Positions 47,384 through 60,212 of a DNA stretch of 64,000 bases are shown here, piece after piece. Below the pieces are notes generated by a model. It did not search any database. It saw only the letters and a list, made by a program, of their open reading frames with translations, and was not told the origin of the DNA. Location of the stretch: contig CAMTDV010000002.1 of the NCBI GenBank assembly GCA_947069175.1, positions 11,400,988 through 11,464,987 on the forward strand, written 5' to 3'. A program made the translations under genes and the position numbers. Position 1 is the first letter of the stretch, and the number at the start of each line of letters is the position of its first letter. The stretch is from Scalesia atractyloides. Taxonomy: Eukaryota; Streptophyta; Magnoliopsida; Asterales; Asteraceae.

Positions 47384-48597
47384 GCACCGGATACCTACAA
47401 ATCAAAACAAGTTAAGGAAACCTCTCCTCCCTCTCTCCACATTAACTCATGACTTAATGATAAGTGCTATAGTGTTTTTACTCCATAAAAATGGTGTATG
47501 TTTAAATATTTACAAATACGAAGCTAGGTGGTATTTAAATGAAAAACATATAATATTGTTGTTGGAAGAAAAAGTTGATTGCACCTACCCCACCTTTACT
47601 GAATTCACAAATTACAACTCCTAGTACATCACACACATATCAAATAAGTTTGTTCAAAGACAAATAATATGCATTTTACTGGAGTCAAAATGTTTTCACT
47701 TTGGGCCTAAGCCGTTGATGTGCACAGAGAAGCAAGTACGAATCTTAAAGTTGATAAAATAATCTAAACAAAACTAGTTTTGTTTATGTTTTAGCACGAA
47801 TCTTAAAGTTGATAAAATAAATCTAAACAAATGTTTTAGCGATGGCTTCAAAAAATGATAATTTTTAATTGTTTTGCAAAAATATATACTAACTAAAAAA
47901 TGTTAGTTTGCTAGCTTGAGGCTTCAACAACTTAACTTCAACCCTCTAAAATCTAAATCTCTAAAACATAATTTAGTAACATATGTTATTTAGTAAAGGT
48001 TTCTCTAAAACATAATTTTGTAACATATGTTATTTAGTAAAGGTTTATATATTTCATGAATTTGTGATACAATGATCATGGAGATGACAAACATGCCTAA
48101 GTAAAAGCTCAATCTTAACAACATTAGTATTATAAAAACAACAATAATCAAAATGAACGTTAATAATAATGGAGTAAATTATACAGATGGTTTCTATGAC
48201 GACTTGAAATTTCACTTTGTCTTTTTTATTAGAAATTACACGTATTGAATCATAGCGTACTTTTTTTTCTGTAAAAGAACCCGTAAAATCCCACAATAAA
48301 TGTTATATTGACTTGCACTTAACGCAATAAAGATAGCATTAATAAACTACCACTCTTTTTGGGAAAAATATTTTCCCAAAAATAAAAAAATAGCCGAATT
48401 AAGAAAAATAGTGTTGTAATTACTTATACATTACCCATTTAATTTTATACATTACTACCAATTTTATTGTTTTTATACATTGCTAAGGCAGCCCTTTGGA
48501 AGAAGCCCAAGATACAATAGGGTCCTTATAGTTGATGGCACCAGCCCAGCCCAGCCCGATCCGATCCAAACCATGAATGTTAAACATTTTGAGTAGG
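47384..48597. other. Intergenic DNA downstream of WNK
   Basis: No gene. A G-like LTR scrap lies at 47384-47420. Two local duplications are visible: ACGAATCTTAAAGTTGATAA at about 47737 and 47795, and CTCTAAAACATAATTT at 47961 and 48003. WNK polyadenylation should fall in this region. Confidence 0.5.
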
Positions 48598-51500
48598 TCA
48601 AACTCTTTTCCCTTTGAGCCTGAGCCGTTGACCAATACCGAGCCTTGACCTGGACCCAACAACAGGTGCCTGGAACCCAACTTCTTCAACGGTTCCAACC
48701 GTTTTCGACAGGCGGCATTTACTCACCTCCTCTACTAAAGACTTATGGAGCAGTTGACTTCTCATGTCAACCAATGATCTGTTTCTTGTTAGCCTAGGTC
48801 CAGCCCCTGTGCTAGCTTTAGATGTTGAAGCTTTATTTAAGTCAACAGTCACAGTTGACTGGTTTTCGTGATTCTTGGAGACTTGACCAAACCTAGTAGA
48901 GTTGTGGGTTCGGTTCGTAGGGCTCACTAGATCGTGTTTTTCGTTGTGGTCTTCAGCCGAAACATAACTCACGTTTGAATAGGTTCCTGAAACTACAGAT
49001 CCTTGAGAACTTGTGTCATCATGAACATGATCTGCAAGAACTTTTAGACCATAAAGACGGTTCTGAAATTCTGATAAAGATTTTGTATTGATACTAACTT
49101 GCATTTCAAGATTTGATTTTTATTAATGGTCAAAAGATGTAGCTTTGGTACGGTTCGGGTTGATCTAAAACATCTTTTGTCCAAAACTTTTGAATTTTGT
49201 AATAATAACAGTCTGTCAAACATGCTCACAGAAGTGACACCATTTCAATAATAATGTAACTTTATTATAACTAGTCTTAACCCCTTGCGTTGCGGGGCAG
49301 GGGGCGTAAAATCATGCTACCAAAGTTGAGGGGCGGGAGGCATAAAACAGTGCTAAGTAGCAACCAAATGATGACCAAAACTGGGAAAAGCATGAAACAA
49401 AATCACGTTGTTTAACACCGAGTGACTCACGTGATGTAAAACATAGACGAAGCCAAATGTATACCGACCACCTATTAAAAATTCGCGGGGGGTTAAAAAA
49501 CCTGAAGGACCAAACGTGACCACCATACACTGTGCTAAGTAACAACCAAACGGCGACCAAACTCGAGAAAAAAACGTAAAAAAAACTAATATAGAAAAAT
49601 AAACTCATTTAACTTTTGTTGCAAAATTATAACAAACCAAAGCTTTATTACAAAAATGAAAGATCTTGTTTACTATGAAAAAAAGAACCACAAAAGACAA
49701 CCACAAAAAAACAAAAAAAAGTAACTGTTCCTCATGAAAGGTACTATTCCTCATGTTGTTGTGAATTAATAGATATAAAGAATTTTATATGTTTGACCCG
49801 TTAAAGGTATAAAAATAACCAAACTGACTCATCAATAAGCATATGGGTCAAAATTCATCGCCTGCTAGCGAGCGTACCTTGAAGCCAATCACCACCATAA
49901 GTCATCGGTACATCTACCTGTCGGGAGCCTGAAAACGATAACTGAGATGATGATGAAGACGAAAAGGAGTGGAGTGAATGGCTGTGATCAGCTTCATCTT
50001 GATTAAGATGATTCCAATTAGGTATGAGACCAGAAATTTCTCCTTCGATCATATCAGATATATCAGATGGATCCCAATCTGTGATCTCGAGCTCCTTAAC
50101 CATTTCATATGCAACTTCATCAGGTGTATCGTTTAATATATCAAACGGAAAGTATACGTTTCTTACAGAACCTGTTCCCACACAGTAACCAGAATCAGAT
50201 AATCAATAGTAATAACACAATGAAAATGATCAAATGAAAATGAAATCACCTTCGCTATCAACAATTTGTACCCGAAGAATAATGGTATCATCGTCTGGAT
50301 TCAACTTTCCTGCAATAGACATGTTGGTTCGTGGTGGATACCCGATCAAATTCAGCCGCTCAATCTCAGTATCATCGTTTATAAATGGTTTCTGATGGAT
50401 ATATTCAGCTGTAAGTGCCAGTTCATCTCCACCCATGGCTAAAAACGGATCAAGCATTAGATCCTTAGCTGATAACCTCTTTGAAGCATTGGCCAAACAT
50501 TTTCCGATAAAGCATTGCGCTTCAACATCTTTGACTTTGTAGAATGCTCGTGGAAGCTTGCCCTACATAATTTTATTAAAAAAAAAGTTAGATAATTACA
50601 AAACAATAAAATGTTTGTAATCATGTCTTGACACACTAATATTGTATTAAAAAGGTAAACATTTTGGAGAAAAACATTTTGGGTCGAAATATGAGCATAC
50701 CGATGTTACTTTCTTGTAGATTTGTGCTGGATTAGTACATTCACTATATGGATATTCATGAGTTAGCATTTCTAGTATACACATGCCAAACGAGTACACA
50801 TCAACCAATTCGTTGTAGTTCTCTTCATAAAGTTCTGGGGCCATGAACTCCGGCGTGCCTGAAAAAAATGAACAATAATAGTGTTAGCACCGGGTACCTA
50901 AAATGGCATGCACATGCATACTGTGAAAACAATCGACTTGATAGCATAACCAAATATTGTGAATGTGCCTCAACTACTGTGTCAAGTGTCGTATATATTG
51001 GCGAAAGGGGGTCAGACGGGTTGGGTAATGGGTCAAAACAGGTAGATATGAAGCTAAGCACATTTCGTCCAAATTTTAAAGTATAATGCATAAGTAACGA
51101 ATTCATTGAATGTGATTACATTTTAGAATACACTTTTGGTTCTGAACCTTTAACTTTTAACCATTTGACCCATTAGAGAACCTAACCCAATTACCAACCA
51201 TTTGTAAGCAGACGGTTTGAAATTGTCACTTTATTATTATTATTATAGGTGGCAAAATGGGCAGATTAAGTAACAGTTCAAAATGGATTGGGGTCAAAAC
51301 TTTAGGGTGGATTGACCCAATCCATGTTTTTTGTACTTTTTTTGTGGAATGTCATATATAATGAATATATTGAAAAAATATAGCGTAAACTATTTGCTAA
51401 AATAATACATTTTTTTTTTGATAAAGCGATTTAACAGGTTGTTAACACTTGAGTGTACATAAGACAACCTTGAATCCGTTCTTATTTATCTAGTTTTATC

Positions 51501-53265
51501 AATTTTACCCGCTCAACACTTTATTAATAAAATATAACACAAATCGATGCCACAAATCATAGAAACGGGTTCAAAACTTCAAATATACCAATAACAGTAT
51601 GTGCTTTGCAGGAGCCACGGAGAATAGCAGCGAGCCCAAGATCACCAATCTTTACTTGTCCCAAATGACCATTAACAAAAATGTTGTCACACTTAAGGTC
51701 TCTATGGATCACAGGCGGGTCATGACCATGTAGATAAACCAGGCCCGATAGGATCTGGCGAGCCCAAATCTTTATAGCCCGAATATCCACTTTATCATAT
51801 TTCTTCCTGTATCTACACAACCACATATATATGTTCCTCAGGTTAGCACTAGAACCAAAATTTGTTAAGAATTAGTGGGGAAAAAATTAAAAAAATCTTT
51901 ACTCTTTGAGGGTTCCTGAAGTGAACATTTCGGTAATGAAATTAAAGGTTCTTCGGCTCACATCAATCCATGACGTATAGAATTTTATGATTGAATCGTG
52001 ATTAAGGGTACCAAGAAGGTGAACCTCTGAGTAGAGACGTTGCAAATCTTCGGGAGATCGAAGTAGATCGTTAAGTTTGACTTGGCCCCATGCTACTTCC
52101 ATACCGAGAACTTCATCAATTGCTTTGTACACTGTTTTCATAGCCCCTTTTCCAAGTACTTCCTTAAACTGAATATTATTTATATGTTAAAAACAATTAT
52201 TATGAGAATGCAATCTTGGATCCACCATTGATACATGCTACATGGAATTACAAGTAAAATAACTGATAAAAATTGATTTGAAGACACAACATAAGCAACT
52301 CAAACTAAACTTCTAGTGTGCCCACAAAACACTTAAATGAGTGATGTATAATAAAATCCAACAGGCACTAGAAAAACAATATAGAATTTGGATCTATTAA
52401 GGATTCATGTAGGTCCAAACAGAAGAAGCTCCAAATGGACTAATTGAGTACAAACTTTTTTTAGAATTAAGCGAATTCCTTAAATCCAAATTGCATGAAG
52501 AGAAACTATAAAATTGGCAAAGATTGATAATAAAATATCCGTTTAACTTAACTGTGGAGTTCTCCTCTCATCCACAACCAGGGCGTCCAAAACGCATGGG
52601 TGGTATTTAAGATGGGCTATACCTTATGAACTCACTATATGGTTGTTCAAAAAGCTAGCGGCTCGCTCGAAAAAAGATAGCTAAAAGAACTCAATTTGGA
52701 ACGACCTGAGCCTAGCCGTCTCATTTTGTAACCAAGCCAAGCTCGGCTCGGCTCGTTTAACTTCGAGCTCGAGCCCACCTTGGCTCGCCTCTTTTAAGTC
52801 CTAACTCACTATCTCTCGTGTCCTTAACTGATGTGAGATTTGCGTAAGGTATTATAATAATTCACACAAATATAGAGTCCAATCACTGAATTCATTCAAC
52901 AATTATCAAGACTATATTCTTTTTTTCATACACCCTATTAGCCTATTTGAAGAACTATTCTCAAAAGATTGTATCAAACTCCCTTCTTTATACCATTCCA
53001 AGGCCACTAAATAACATTAAAAAAAATGGATATTTTAAGTGCTTAAACTCAAAGGCTACACAAGACTTTAGCAAAAGCAAAAATATCAAAACTTTTTGAA
53101 GCAAGAATCAATAACCCAATTCAAAAACAAACAATTGAACAAAATACAACAGACCCATCTAAGCAAACATCTTACCCGCCCATATCGACCGGTGGGATCG
53201 GTCTCAACATACCGATTTCGACCATCTTGATCACCAAAACCAGACCTTGAATTGGGTTTCAGCAT
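48598..53265 (-). CDS. WNK: WNK (with-no-lysine) Ser/Thr protein kinase, WNK4/5-like
   Basis: Seven coding exons close in frame: 53176-53265, 51903-52168, 51589-51812, 50701-50858, 50250-50562, 49878-50171 and 48598-49031, giving 592 residues. All introns are GT-AG. The glycine-rich loop reads GKGAMKTVY (about 36-44) with the WNK Lys. The usual catalytic Lys site reads VAW (55-57). HRDLKCDN lies at 155-162, DLG instead of DFG at 176-178, and GTPEFMAPE at 194-202. A WNK autoinhibitory-type region follows in exon 5. The C-terminal exon has LTRNRSLVDMRSQLLHKSLV and KTVGTVEEVGFQAP, typical of the long plant WNKs. Plant WNKs are soluble kinases linked to flowering time, osmotic and ABA responses. 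The length agrees with the WNK4/5 group (about 550-570 residues in Arabidopsis). Exon 6 is assumed to end at the donor AAG|GTACG (49877), since reading on gives an early stop. Confidence 0.92.
49271..49612 (-). mobile_element. Helitron-like 3' end in a WNK intron
   Basis: On the minus strand the block ends GCCCCGCAACGCAAGGGG, a short GC stem, then TTAAGACTAG followed by T. CTAG before T and a nearby hairpin are the 3' signature of Helitrons. It aligns end to end with 58180-59373 (without the Harbinger insert). It lies wholly in the intron between exons 6 and 7 and does not touch splice sites. Confidence 0.6.
52640..52815. repeat. GCTCG-rich low-complexity repeat in WNK intron 1
   Basis: Words such as GCTCGGCTCGGCTCG, TTCGAGCTCGAGCCC and TTGGCTCGCCTC cluster here. 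Related patches occur near 24840, 27850 and 63470-63930. They point to an old dispersed repeat family of unknown type. Confidence 0.5.
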
Positions 53266-53700
53266 GGCTTCAAGCAGCTTTTCTTGACCCCAGAAGTTGC
53301 TTAATATAAAGTTAAAAGAAACGTGTATGAATTTAGGAGAATATGGAAAACAGAGAGATAACAGGAGCACCCACTAGCCTAAATAAACATTTTTGAGGGT
53401 TTTTACCGTCATGATATTTCACAGAAGACGACACCAAACATGCGCCAAAAATGAAGATAGTAGTCAGTTGTTATCAGTATTGAAGAATCAGCCAAACCCA
53501 TATCTATAATAATCGTTGACAAGTCTTGATTGTTAAAGCTTCTGACTTAGGAGTTGTAAAGATTTGATTTTGGGGTGAATAAGTTGTGGAAGTTAGGGAT
53601 ATTGAAGTGTGATTTGACAAGGGAATATTGGTAATGATGTTTGGTGGGTCAAAAGTTTCAACAATGGAGATGAAGATGAGACACAACTCACAAGTGACAA
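53266..53700 (-). promoter_or_regulatory. WNK 5' leader and probable leader intron
   Basis: Upstream of the ATG at 53265 a donor-like CATGACG|GTAAAA (53406) and an acceptor-like ATATTAAG|CAAC (53300) would frame a 107-bp leader intron. If used, the spliced leader holds a short upstream ORF of 11 codons that ends 5 bases before the main ATG. The promoter itself is not resolved. Confidence 0.35.
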
Positions 53701-55227
53701 TGATAAGGATCTTGGAGCTTTAAGGGTATGTGGCTGTGGTTTGTGGGAGCTAGTGCTTGTTGACTATTCAAAGGGTAGTGTTTGGAAGGTACATGAATAT
53801 CATTAGGTTATTACAATTATGAATTGATGAACATAATGAAAGTGCTTGGAATATTCAGTCATATTGCTTTGTAAAGTTATATACTGTTTCCAATATGTAA
53901 TGGATGTTGTGACTTGTTTGATATTGAAATTTAGATAAAAGTCAGTGAATGATTCAGCTTGTCAAATTATGTAAGTAAGTTCTAGAAAGCTATGATTGTT
54001 GTATACGGATTTCGAATGTTATGATTGTTTTATATGTTAGATTACTTGATAAGCTTTCTAAAGGCTACTGCTAAAGGATTCAAATCATGTAGTTTGAGAA
54101 AAATCTCAGATTTTATATATAACGTTCCAACAAACTCCTATGGTGAGGATTTGAGGGGAAGGGGGGTTAGCGGACTCTCTTAACCCCTCCTTTTGACGAT
54201 GCCCCTGCTTGATATGAAGAACTTTGGTAAGACAAAATTTTGTCTCAAATTACAAAACTAACATCTTAAATATATCCTTATACACCAATAAGCATACAAG
54301 GTAGAATCTAAACATGGTAAGTATGATATCACAATAAACTATGTACACAAACGGTACAATATGGAATCGAAATGAAACAAAATCACGTATTATTCAAGTT
54401 ACATTTTTTTTTCTTTACTAAGATTGTTCCTCTAGGTTTTGTAGCAAAGTTTGTTGTAAGGGAACATCATTGCTCGAGAAGTATCATGGGGAGAAAATAC
54501 ACGTTGCATTACTTCCCTTTGTTGCGTTTTGCCCCCATTAAGTTTTTATGTTAAAATTTTAACTTTAATAGCATGTTTAAACGTATTATATTTATATCAT
54601 TTAAACCATCTAACCAATTAAATATTAAGAAAATTTTTTGAAACACTCATAAAAAGATAATGGTTATCATTATTCTTCCTTTTTAATGTTTTAGACAAAA
54701 AATAATTTTAAGATGATATTTAGAGACTTGTATAGAAGCTTTGGAGTAAAAAATAGATTTTTTGTAAAATTATTAATAAAATTGTAAATTTTTTTCGATT
54801 ATGTCGGTTTCCACTAGATAATAACATAGCATAATAAAAATAAGATACTTGAAGAGTTTATTACTTAGAAAGATTAAAACTAAAACTAGATATTACAAAA
54901 TTTATTTTCTGATATTAATAGAAATTATATCTACCCATAATTAATTTATATTAAATTCATTTGAATAATCATATAAATAGTATCCATAAGTAGATAATAA
55001 GCATTTATATTAAATATCTAAATATATATTTTAATATCATTATTATAAGAGAGCGAGAAGGAAAAACACAACTTTAAGTGATCTAGAAATATACCACGTG
55101 TCACCAATGATTTATATTTATTAGGTAGTATACAATAGATGTAGATAATGTTGTTTTGGTCTTAGAAACACAAGTACAATCCATATTTGTTAAATTATAG
55201 TGTTACACTATGACTAGAAAGTTATTT
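53701..55227. other. AT-rich intergenic DNA upstream of WNK
   Basis: No coding region. A purine-rich patch (GGGGAAGGGGGGTTAG) at about 54155-54172 is the only GC-rich word. The stretch 54550-55060 is strongly AT-rich. Confidence 0.5.
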
Positions 55228-56310
55228 ATATACTATCAATTAGCAACATGCTATTGTATTATTGGTTAGTACTTCGTGTTTAGTTTTTGGTTTATGTCTC
55301 TGTTGGTTGTATTTGTGTTTTTTGTGTTGTATTTGTTTTGGGTATTTAAGATGGGTTTGTTTTTATGTTTTTTGGCTTCATTTTAAAGCCAAACTTTTTT
55401 TTCACACCTACCGCCTATCACACCACCGCTTGTCCACCACCACTGCCCCTCCTATAACCCGCCTACTACTTTGATTGTCCTACACTTTCAGGGACGATTA
55501 ATTTTTTCCTTCTTCCCCGTTTAACCTATATATTTCTACGGTTCATCCGATTTATCTGGGTTTGTTTCTCTAGCTGACTTTATACGGTTGGTTTGACTAT
55601 GTTTTTCCAACCGACTTTTCGGTTTATTGTTTAATGTGGATGCATGTTGTTTTTTTTATGGTAAAGGGTTATGTATAACAAGCCTTTGATGTTGTAGTTT
55701 TGTATGTTGTTTTTACTTTGTGGTGAAGTTGTTGTTTGTAGTCGGGTTATGATTGTTTGTTTAATTTTGGTGACTTAGATTTTACTTATATGGTTCTCTT
55801 TTGAACCTTTTTCTTATGTTCCCTTGTTGCTTTATTAATTGGTGTCGGTGAAGATGACATTGAGGTGTTCATTTGAGACTATTTTGGTCGACGAAAAGAC
55901 TTTTTTTGATAATGCATGCCCCTTTTGTCTTAATGAAGATGGTTTGTAGCTCATCTGAGCACATGGCGATGATGGTTCTTTAGTTTTGCGATGGCACCTT
56001 TTGTTGCAGCCTTCTGAACCTTCTGAGCTTGATTTTGTTATGGCTGTGAGGACATGCATTGTCATCTACATACAATCAGTTAGCAACTTTGGTTGCTATA
56101 GACTATTGTGCATGTGTATGAGCAGATCCGAATTATTTGTTTATGTACTATCAATTAGCAACATGTTAAGACATAATTGGGTTGTACCAGATGTTATGTG
56201 TTGGTTTATGTTTATGTGGATTGTAATTTGTGCTTATTGGGTTGTATATGTTGTGGGTGTTTAAGTTAGTTTTATTTGTTGTTTGGCTTCATTTTGAAGC
56301 CATATTTTTA
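55228..56310. repeat. Direct repeat of about 165 bp, 910 bp apart
   Basis: A block with CTATCAATTAGCAACATG, TTGGTTTATGT and GGCTTCATTTTAAAGCC at 55228-55395 returns at about 56142-56305 with GGCTTCATTTTGAAGCC. The sequence between is T/G-rich and non-coding as far as I can see. It could be an old retroelement with short terminal repeats, but no primer site is visible. Confidence 0.5.
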
Positions 56311-58179
56311 GGAAGTTTAGTTTCGATGAAGATGACTTTGTAGTCATCTGAGAGTGACTGTAATGTATGGGTATGGTAGCTACGATGGTGCACGCCATTT
56401 GGTATATCAATATATATTGTAGCCATGTCGTCTCTCTGAACATTAATAGTTTTTCATGCACTTTGTCTTTGAACATGAAGCCTAAATAATTTATTGCTAA
56501 TTGGTAATATATAAATATGTATGTTTAAAGTTGGCAATTAGGCTAGTGTTGCCTAACGGTTGTGATGCTTAACATCTTGGTTTACTAAACTGTGATGACT
56601 TATTACAAGTAACCGGTTAAAACAAGATTTTTGAGCCTACATACTCGATATTACGAACACGTTATACGCGTTAATGTTCTCGTCAAACTGCTATTGCCTC
56701 TTTTCTTTATATATGATTTTTCGTTTTTTTAATTTATATCAGGTTGACATCTTTGTTAGCGATGACGATTCGGTTGTTACGGTTTTTGTGACCGACCTAA
56801 AAACAAAGAAGCGTAAGGTTAAAATGGTGTGCACGGCCTTTTTTCCTTATAGAAAATTAGTTTGTGTTATTTTGTGTTGTTTTTTAATTGAAAATAGATT
56901 ATAATTTATAATAAATTTATAGGTTCATAATATCAACTTCGAACGAAGAAATGCCTGTTTTCGAACAGGTTAGGCATGTACTTGAAGAAGTCATTAAGTC
57001 AGTCCGTAGAATTAATGTAAAACTAGACGAACCAACCGAATGAATGACGTAGATACGTGAAAAATAAGCTAAGCTACATGCTAAAATAATACATGAAAAA
57101 CAAGTTGACGAAGATACGAAGAAAAACTAGACGAACTAACCAAAGAATGACGAAGATACGTGAAAAACAAGCTCAGTCTAACAATGTTGATAAAAATTAA
57201 TATGGTTAGACGTATCAGTATTTGTAATCACTGATTGTAAATTTTGTAGTAGTTTTTATTAACAATCAATTCTATAATCTAATATCTTCGATTGTACTTT
57301 ATAAACTTTGTCGACAAGTTAGCTTATCTGTTAACAAACCCTGCTGCAACACAACAGAGCTTACATTTAGTTTGTACGTAAATTCAAGCTAAGTGTGCAG
57401 GTATACCATCATCATCGTAGGGACCTATGCGCGATTGTTACGGGAGAGTGAGGAAAATGAGTTGAACTTTCTCCAAAGCCGTGTTAGTATTATCACCACA
57501 ACTGTGGCAAATGACGTGCTTAGTTTATATACTAAAAATGTCCAAATCATATTGAGGTTAGTAATGGTGTACGGTTTGCAGTAATAATACCAGATTTGGA
57601 TGCATATAGGTGATTAACGACTCGCTTTAGACAAGTATTGTTTGGGACCATTTGATGGTGCCTCGGGTAAGTTTAGTACATTTTCTTGAAAGGATTGGCG
57701 GCGCAACTTGTTGCCCGACTACCTTTGGTTTGATGTAACTTGCCAAGTTTTCTGGCTTATATATGAATTATTTAAATTGTTAAAGAAAAAATAATAATAA
57801 TAAAAAGACAGAAAATGAGAGAGTAACATAAGCCCTAAGCGAATATTTTTTTTAACTCTTTGAAAGACCTTTAATTTTATTTTTTAAGAGATCATAAAAC
57901 ATATATTTTTTTTTGTTTCTGAATATATCTCAAAACTCATACTTAAATAGTTAAACTTTCCTTTGAAAGTCTATAAACAAGTTAAGTTGTTTGTGAACTA
58001 GTTATTATCGACTCACTATAAAAGCTCAAAGTAAACCAACGTTATTATTACATTTGCATTATAATTTTTGTCTTTTGTCTTTTTTTTTTTTTTGAACTTT
58101 AAGATTTTTTTTATATTTGTTTTATGAGTTTAGTTTTCTTTTATATATATATATATATATATAGTTTTGCCATAAAATG
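56311..58179. other. Intergenic DNA with possible retroelement scraps
   Basis: No supported gene. A frame at 56744-56850 reads VDIFVSDDDSVVTVFVTDL but has no recognised relatives. At about 57690-57760 the text TTTGATGTAACTTGCC and TTTTCTGGCTTATATATGA resembles the 3' end of plant LINEs; this is weak. A (AT)n run lies at 58145-58163. Confidence 0.35.
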
Positions 58180-58255
58180 TTTAACAAGCTTATTTTTTTA
58201 TTAGTTTTTATTTTACGCTTTTTCCTGGATTTGGTCGTCGTTGGATTACTACTTA

Positions 58256-59050
58256 GACCACTCGTAGTGGGGTGTTTTGGCGTTTTTTCCTTAAAAACGC
58301 CCGATCACGTCCCTTGACTGCCCTCCCGGGCGTTTTTTTTCAAAAAATGGCCTTGGGGCGTTTTGTTTAAAACGCCAAAATTTGCACCCTTTTCAAAATA
58401 TAACCGTTGCTTTCAACGGTAACAAAAAACATAATCTTTTTTATTTAATTCCACTTTTTAACCTATAAAACACTTCACTTTTCACTCATTTGTATATAAA
58501 TTTTACCCTAATCTCTTCTATAATACTACAAATTTTATAAAAAAAATTACATCATGAATCCCTTCCGACCCCCTTTCAGTGTTCCGTCTAGACCCGGTAA
58601 CCAAACTACATATTGCCCGAACACCACCTAACCGCAACCAAACTTCAATTTTCAAGAGATGAACCCGAGTATGTTGGCGTACGCTCAAATACTAGGCATG
58701 AACGGTTTGCAACCGTTCTTTCACGGTCCACACGGTTTTGCATCCATGGGCGGTTCGCAACCGTCTCAAGAAGAAACCGAACCCGATGTAGAAACGATAC
58801 CGGAGACATAACCACAGCCCATTGCCGAGGTATCTCAACATGGTAAACTGTCTCATAAAAAAAGACCCAAACGCTCCACGCCGGAATCGAATCTACCTAG
58901 CTTGGACAAAAGACAAGTGATACGCTCCATTATGGAGCATTATACCACTACATCGGTTTTAAGATAATACCCACATGCTGACTTGACAGCCACATGGCGC
59001 AAAACGCCCAAGGGCGGGGGCATTATCTTCCCCTCCCACTACACATGGTC
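58256..59050 (+). mobile_element. Non-autonomous PIF/Harbinger element, 795 bp
   Basis: The terminal inverted repeats are GACCACTCGTAGTGGGG and, on the minus strand, GACCATGTGTAGTGGGAGG. TTA stands outside both ends (58253-58255 and 59051-59053). The related Helitron copy in the WNK intron has the empty site, CTACTTAGCAC. Inside is a decayed ORF1 (58554-58967) but no transposase. Confidence 0.85.
58554..58967 (+). pseudogene. Harbinger ORF1-like relic
   Basis: One frame from the ATG at 58554 to the stop at 58965 covers 137 codons with two in-frame stops (about codons 26 and 86). It begins MNPFRPPFSVPSRPGNQ, has an NPSMLAYAQILGMNGLQPF stretch and ends KRSTPESNLPSLDKRQ and a short tail. The Pro/Asn/Gln-rich lead and the overall plan resemble the N-terminal part of the Myb/SANT-type ORF1 proteins of plant Harbinger elements; the DNA-binding part is missing. 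Confidence 0.5.
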
Positions 59051-59373
59051 TTAGCACGGTGTTTGGTAGTTGCATTTGGTCTCTTAGTTTTTTTCATTCG
59101 TTGCTATTTAGCACAATGTTTGGTAGACATACTTGATCCATCGGGTTTTTTTACGCCCTCGACTTTCCAATACGTGTCGGTATAGATTCGACTTTGTTTA
59201 CTTTTTACGTCACGTGAGTCACTTGGTGTTAAAAATTCGTGTTTTTGTTTTCAATTTTTACGGTTTTGATCGTAGTTTGATTGCTACTTAGCATAATTTT
59301 ACGCCCCTCAACCCCCAACATTGATAACACGGTGTTCCGCCCCCGCCCCGCATTCGAAGGGGCTTAAAACTAG

Positions 59374-59426
59374 TTATTATTATGTATAGAAGTATGATAG
59401 AAATAACTAAAAAATATATATAAAAG

Positions 59427-59462
<36 letters not shown>

Positions 59463-60109
59463 GTTATAAATATATAAAAATCTAATTAAATAAGATAAGT
59501 CTAAGTCGAGATGAATCACAAAACTAGTCACGCCTGAGGCTGAGATTGAAGAAATGAGTCGAACTCAATGTTTGAGAATAAGTTTACATGAAGTTGAAAC
59601 ACATCAAAATGACCAAATACGTACAATTAATTATATTGATAAAGACGACGTGTAAGTTGTAAGCATGAGAATAGCTGCACGCCACTTGCACTGGGACCGC
59701 ACTCTTAGCAGCTTACAACTGTCTTCCTTTAATTTTCAAGTTTAACTCAACTTTCAAACAAGTATTTGCAAATGCGTTGACTCGGAGCATTATTTTACAG
59801 GATAAGATAAAAGTCTCTACCAACAATTTATTAATTAAATATAATGTCAAAATTATGTTTGGGCAACAAAAACAACGCTTAAATTTGTTTTTGGAATTTT
59901 GTTTTAATTACCGCTTCTGGTGCCGACTGCTGACAAATATTGTATGTTTTGCTCTTTAAGAACATATGATTTTCTTTCTTTTATTTATCTGAGTGTAGAC
60001 TTCTCACAAGATCACTTATTCTAGAATTATTCTCTCACTTATTCTAGAATTGTGGTGTACCATGACTATTATGTTTGATGTAATAAAATGGTAATTAGAA
60101 TTGCAAAAC
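59374..60109. other. Intergenic DNA
   Basis: An (AT)n microsatellite lies at about 59431-59459. Otherwise AT-rich with nothing recognised. Confidence 0.5.
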
Positions 60110-60212
60110 TTAAAAATCAAACAGTTTTCTTTGGTAAACCGTAGAAATTTGGTCCATCTCTTCTTCTGCAGATGTGAGACATTATACCTCTGAATAAACA
60201 AACAACACCATA
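60110..60212 (+). mobile_element. 3' part of a GGTGTTGTTTGTTT-type MITE
   Basis: TTTGGTCCATCTCTTCTTCTGCAGATG, split by few differences, then CCTCTGAATAAACAAACAACACC match the right end of the element at 44121-44940. The left end is not present. Confidence 0.6.

Larger units (their letters stand above)
58180..59373 (+). mobile_element. Helitron-like repeat split by a Harbinger element
   Basis: Outside the Harbinger (58256-59050) the sequence aligns with the minus strand of 49271-49612. It ends with CCCCGCATTCGAAGGGGC, TTAAAACTAG and T, the hairpin plus CTAG/T of Helitrons. It holds the word ACGTCACGTGAGTCACTTGG, shared with the WNK-intron copy as CATCACGTGAGTCACTCGG. The 5' end is not defined. 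Confidence 0.55.

Noticed and set aside
49855..49877. WNK ending with a stop at 49855
   Set aside because: A strong donor at 49877 joins in the correct phase to the conserved WNK C-terminal exon at 48598-49031.
55262..55474. Hydrophobic Cys/Leu-rich open frame
   Set aside because: T/G-rich repeat sequence; the duplicated copy at 56142 does not keep the frame.
56674..56904. Exon with VDIFVSDDDSVVTVFVTDL
   Set aside because: No recognised family, no supporting neighbouring exons or splice structure.
58613..58846. Open frame with Arg-rich product
   Set aside because: It overlaps the ORF1-like relic in another frame, which has the recognisable Harbinger-type composition.
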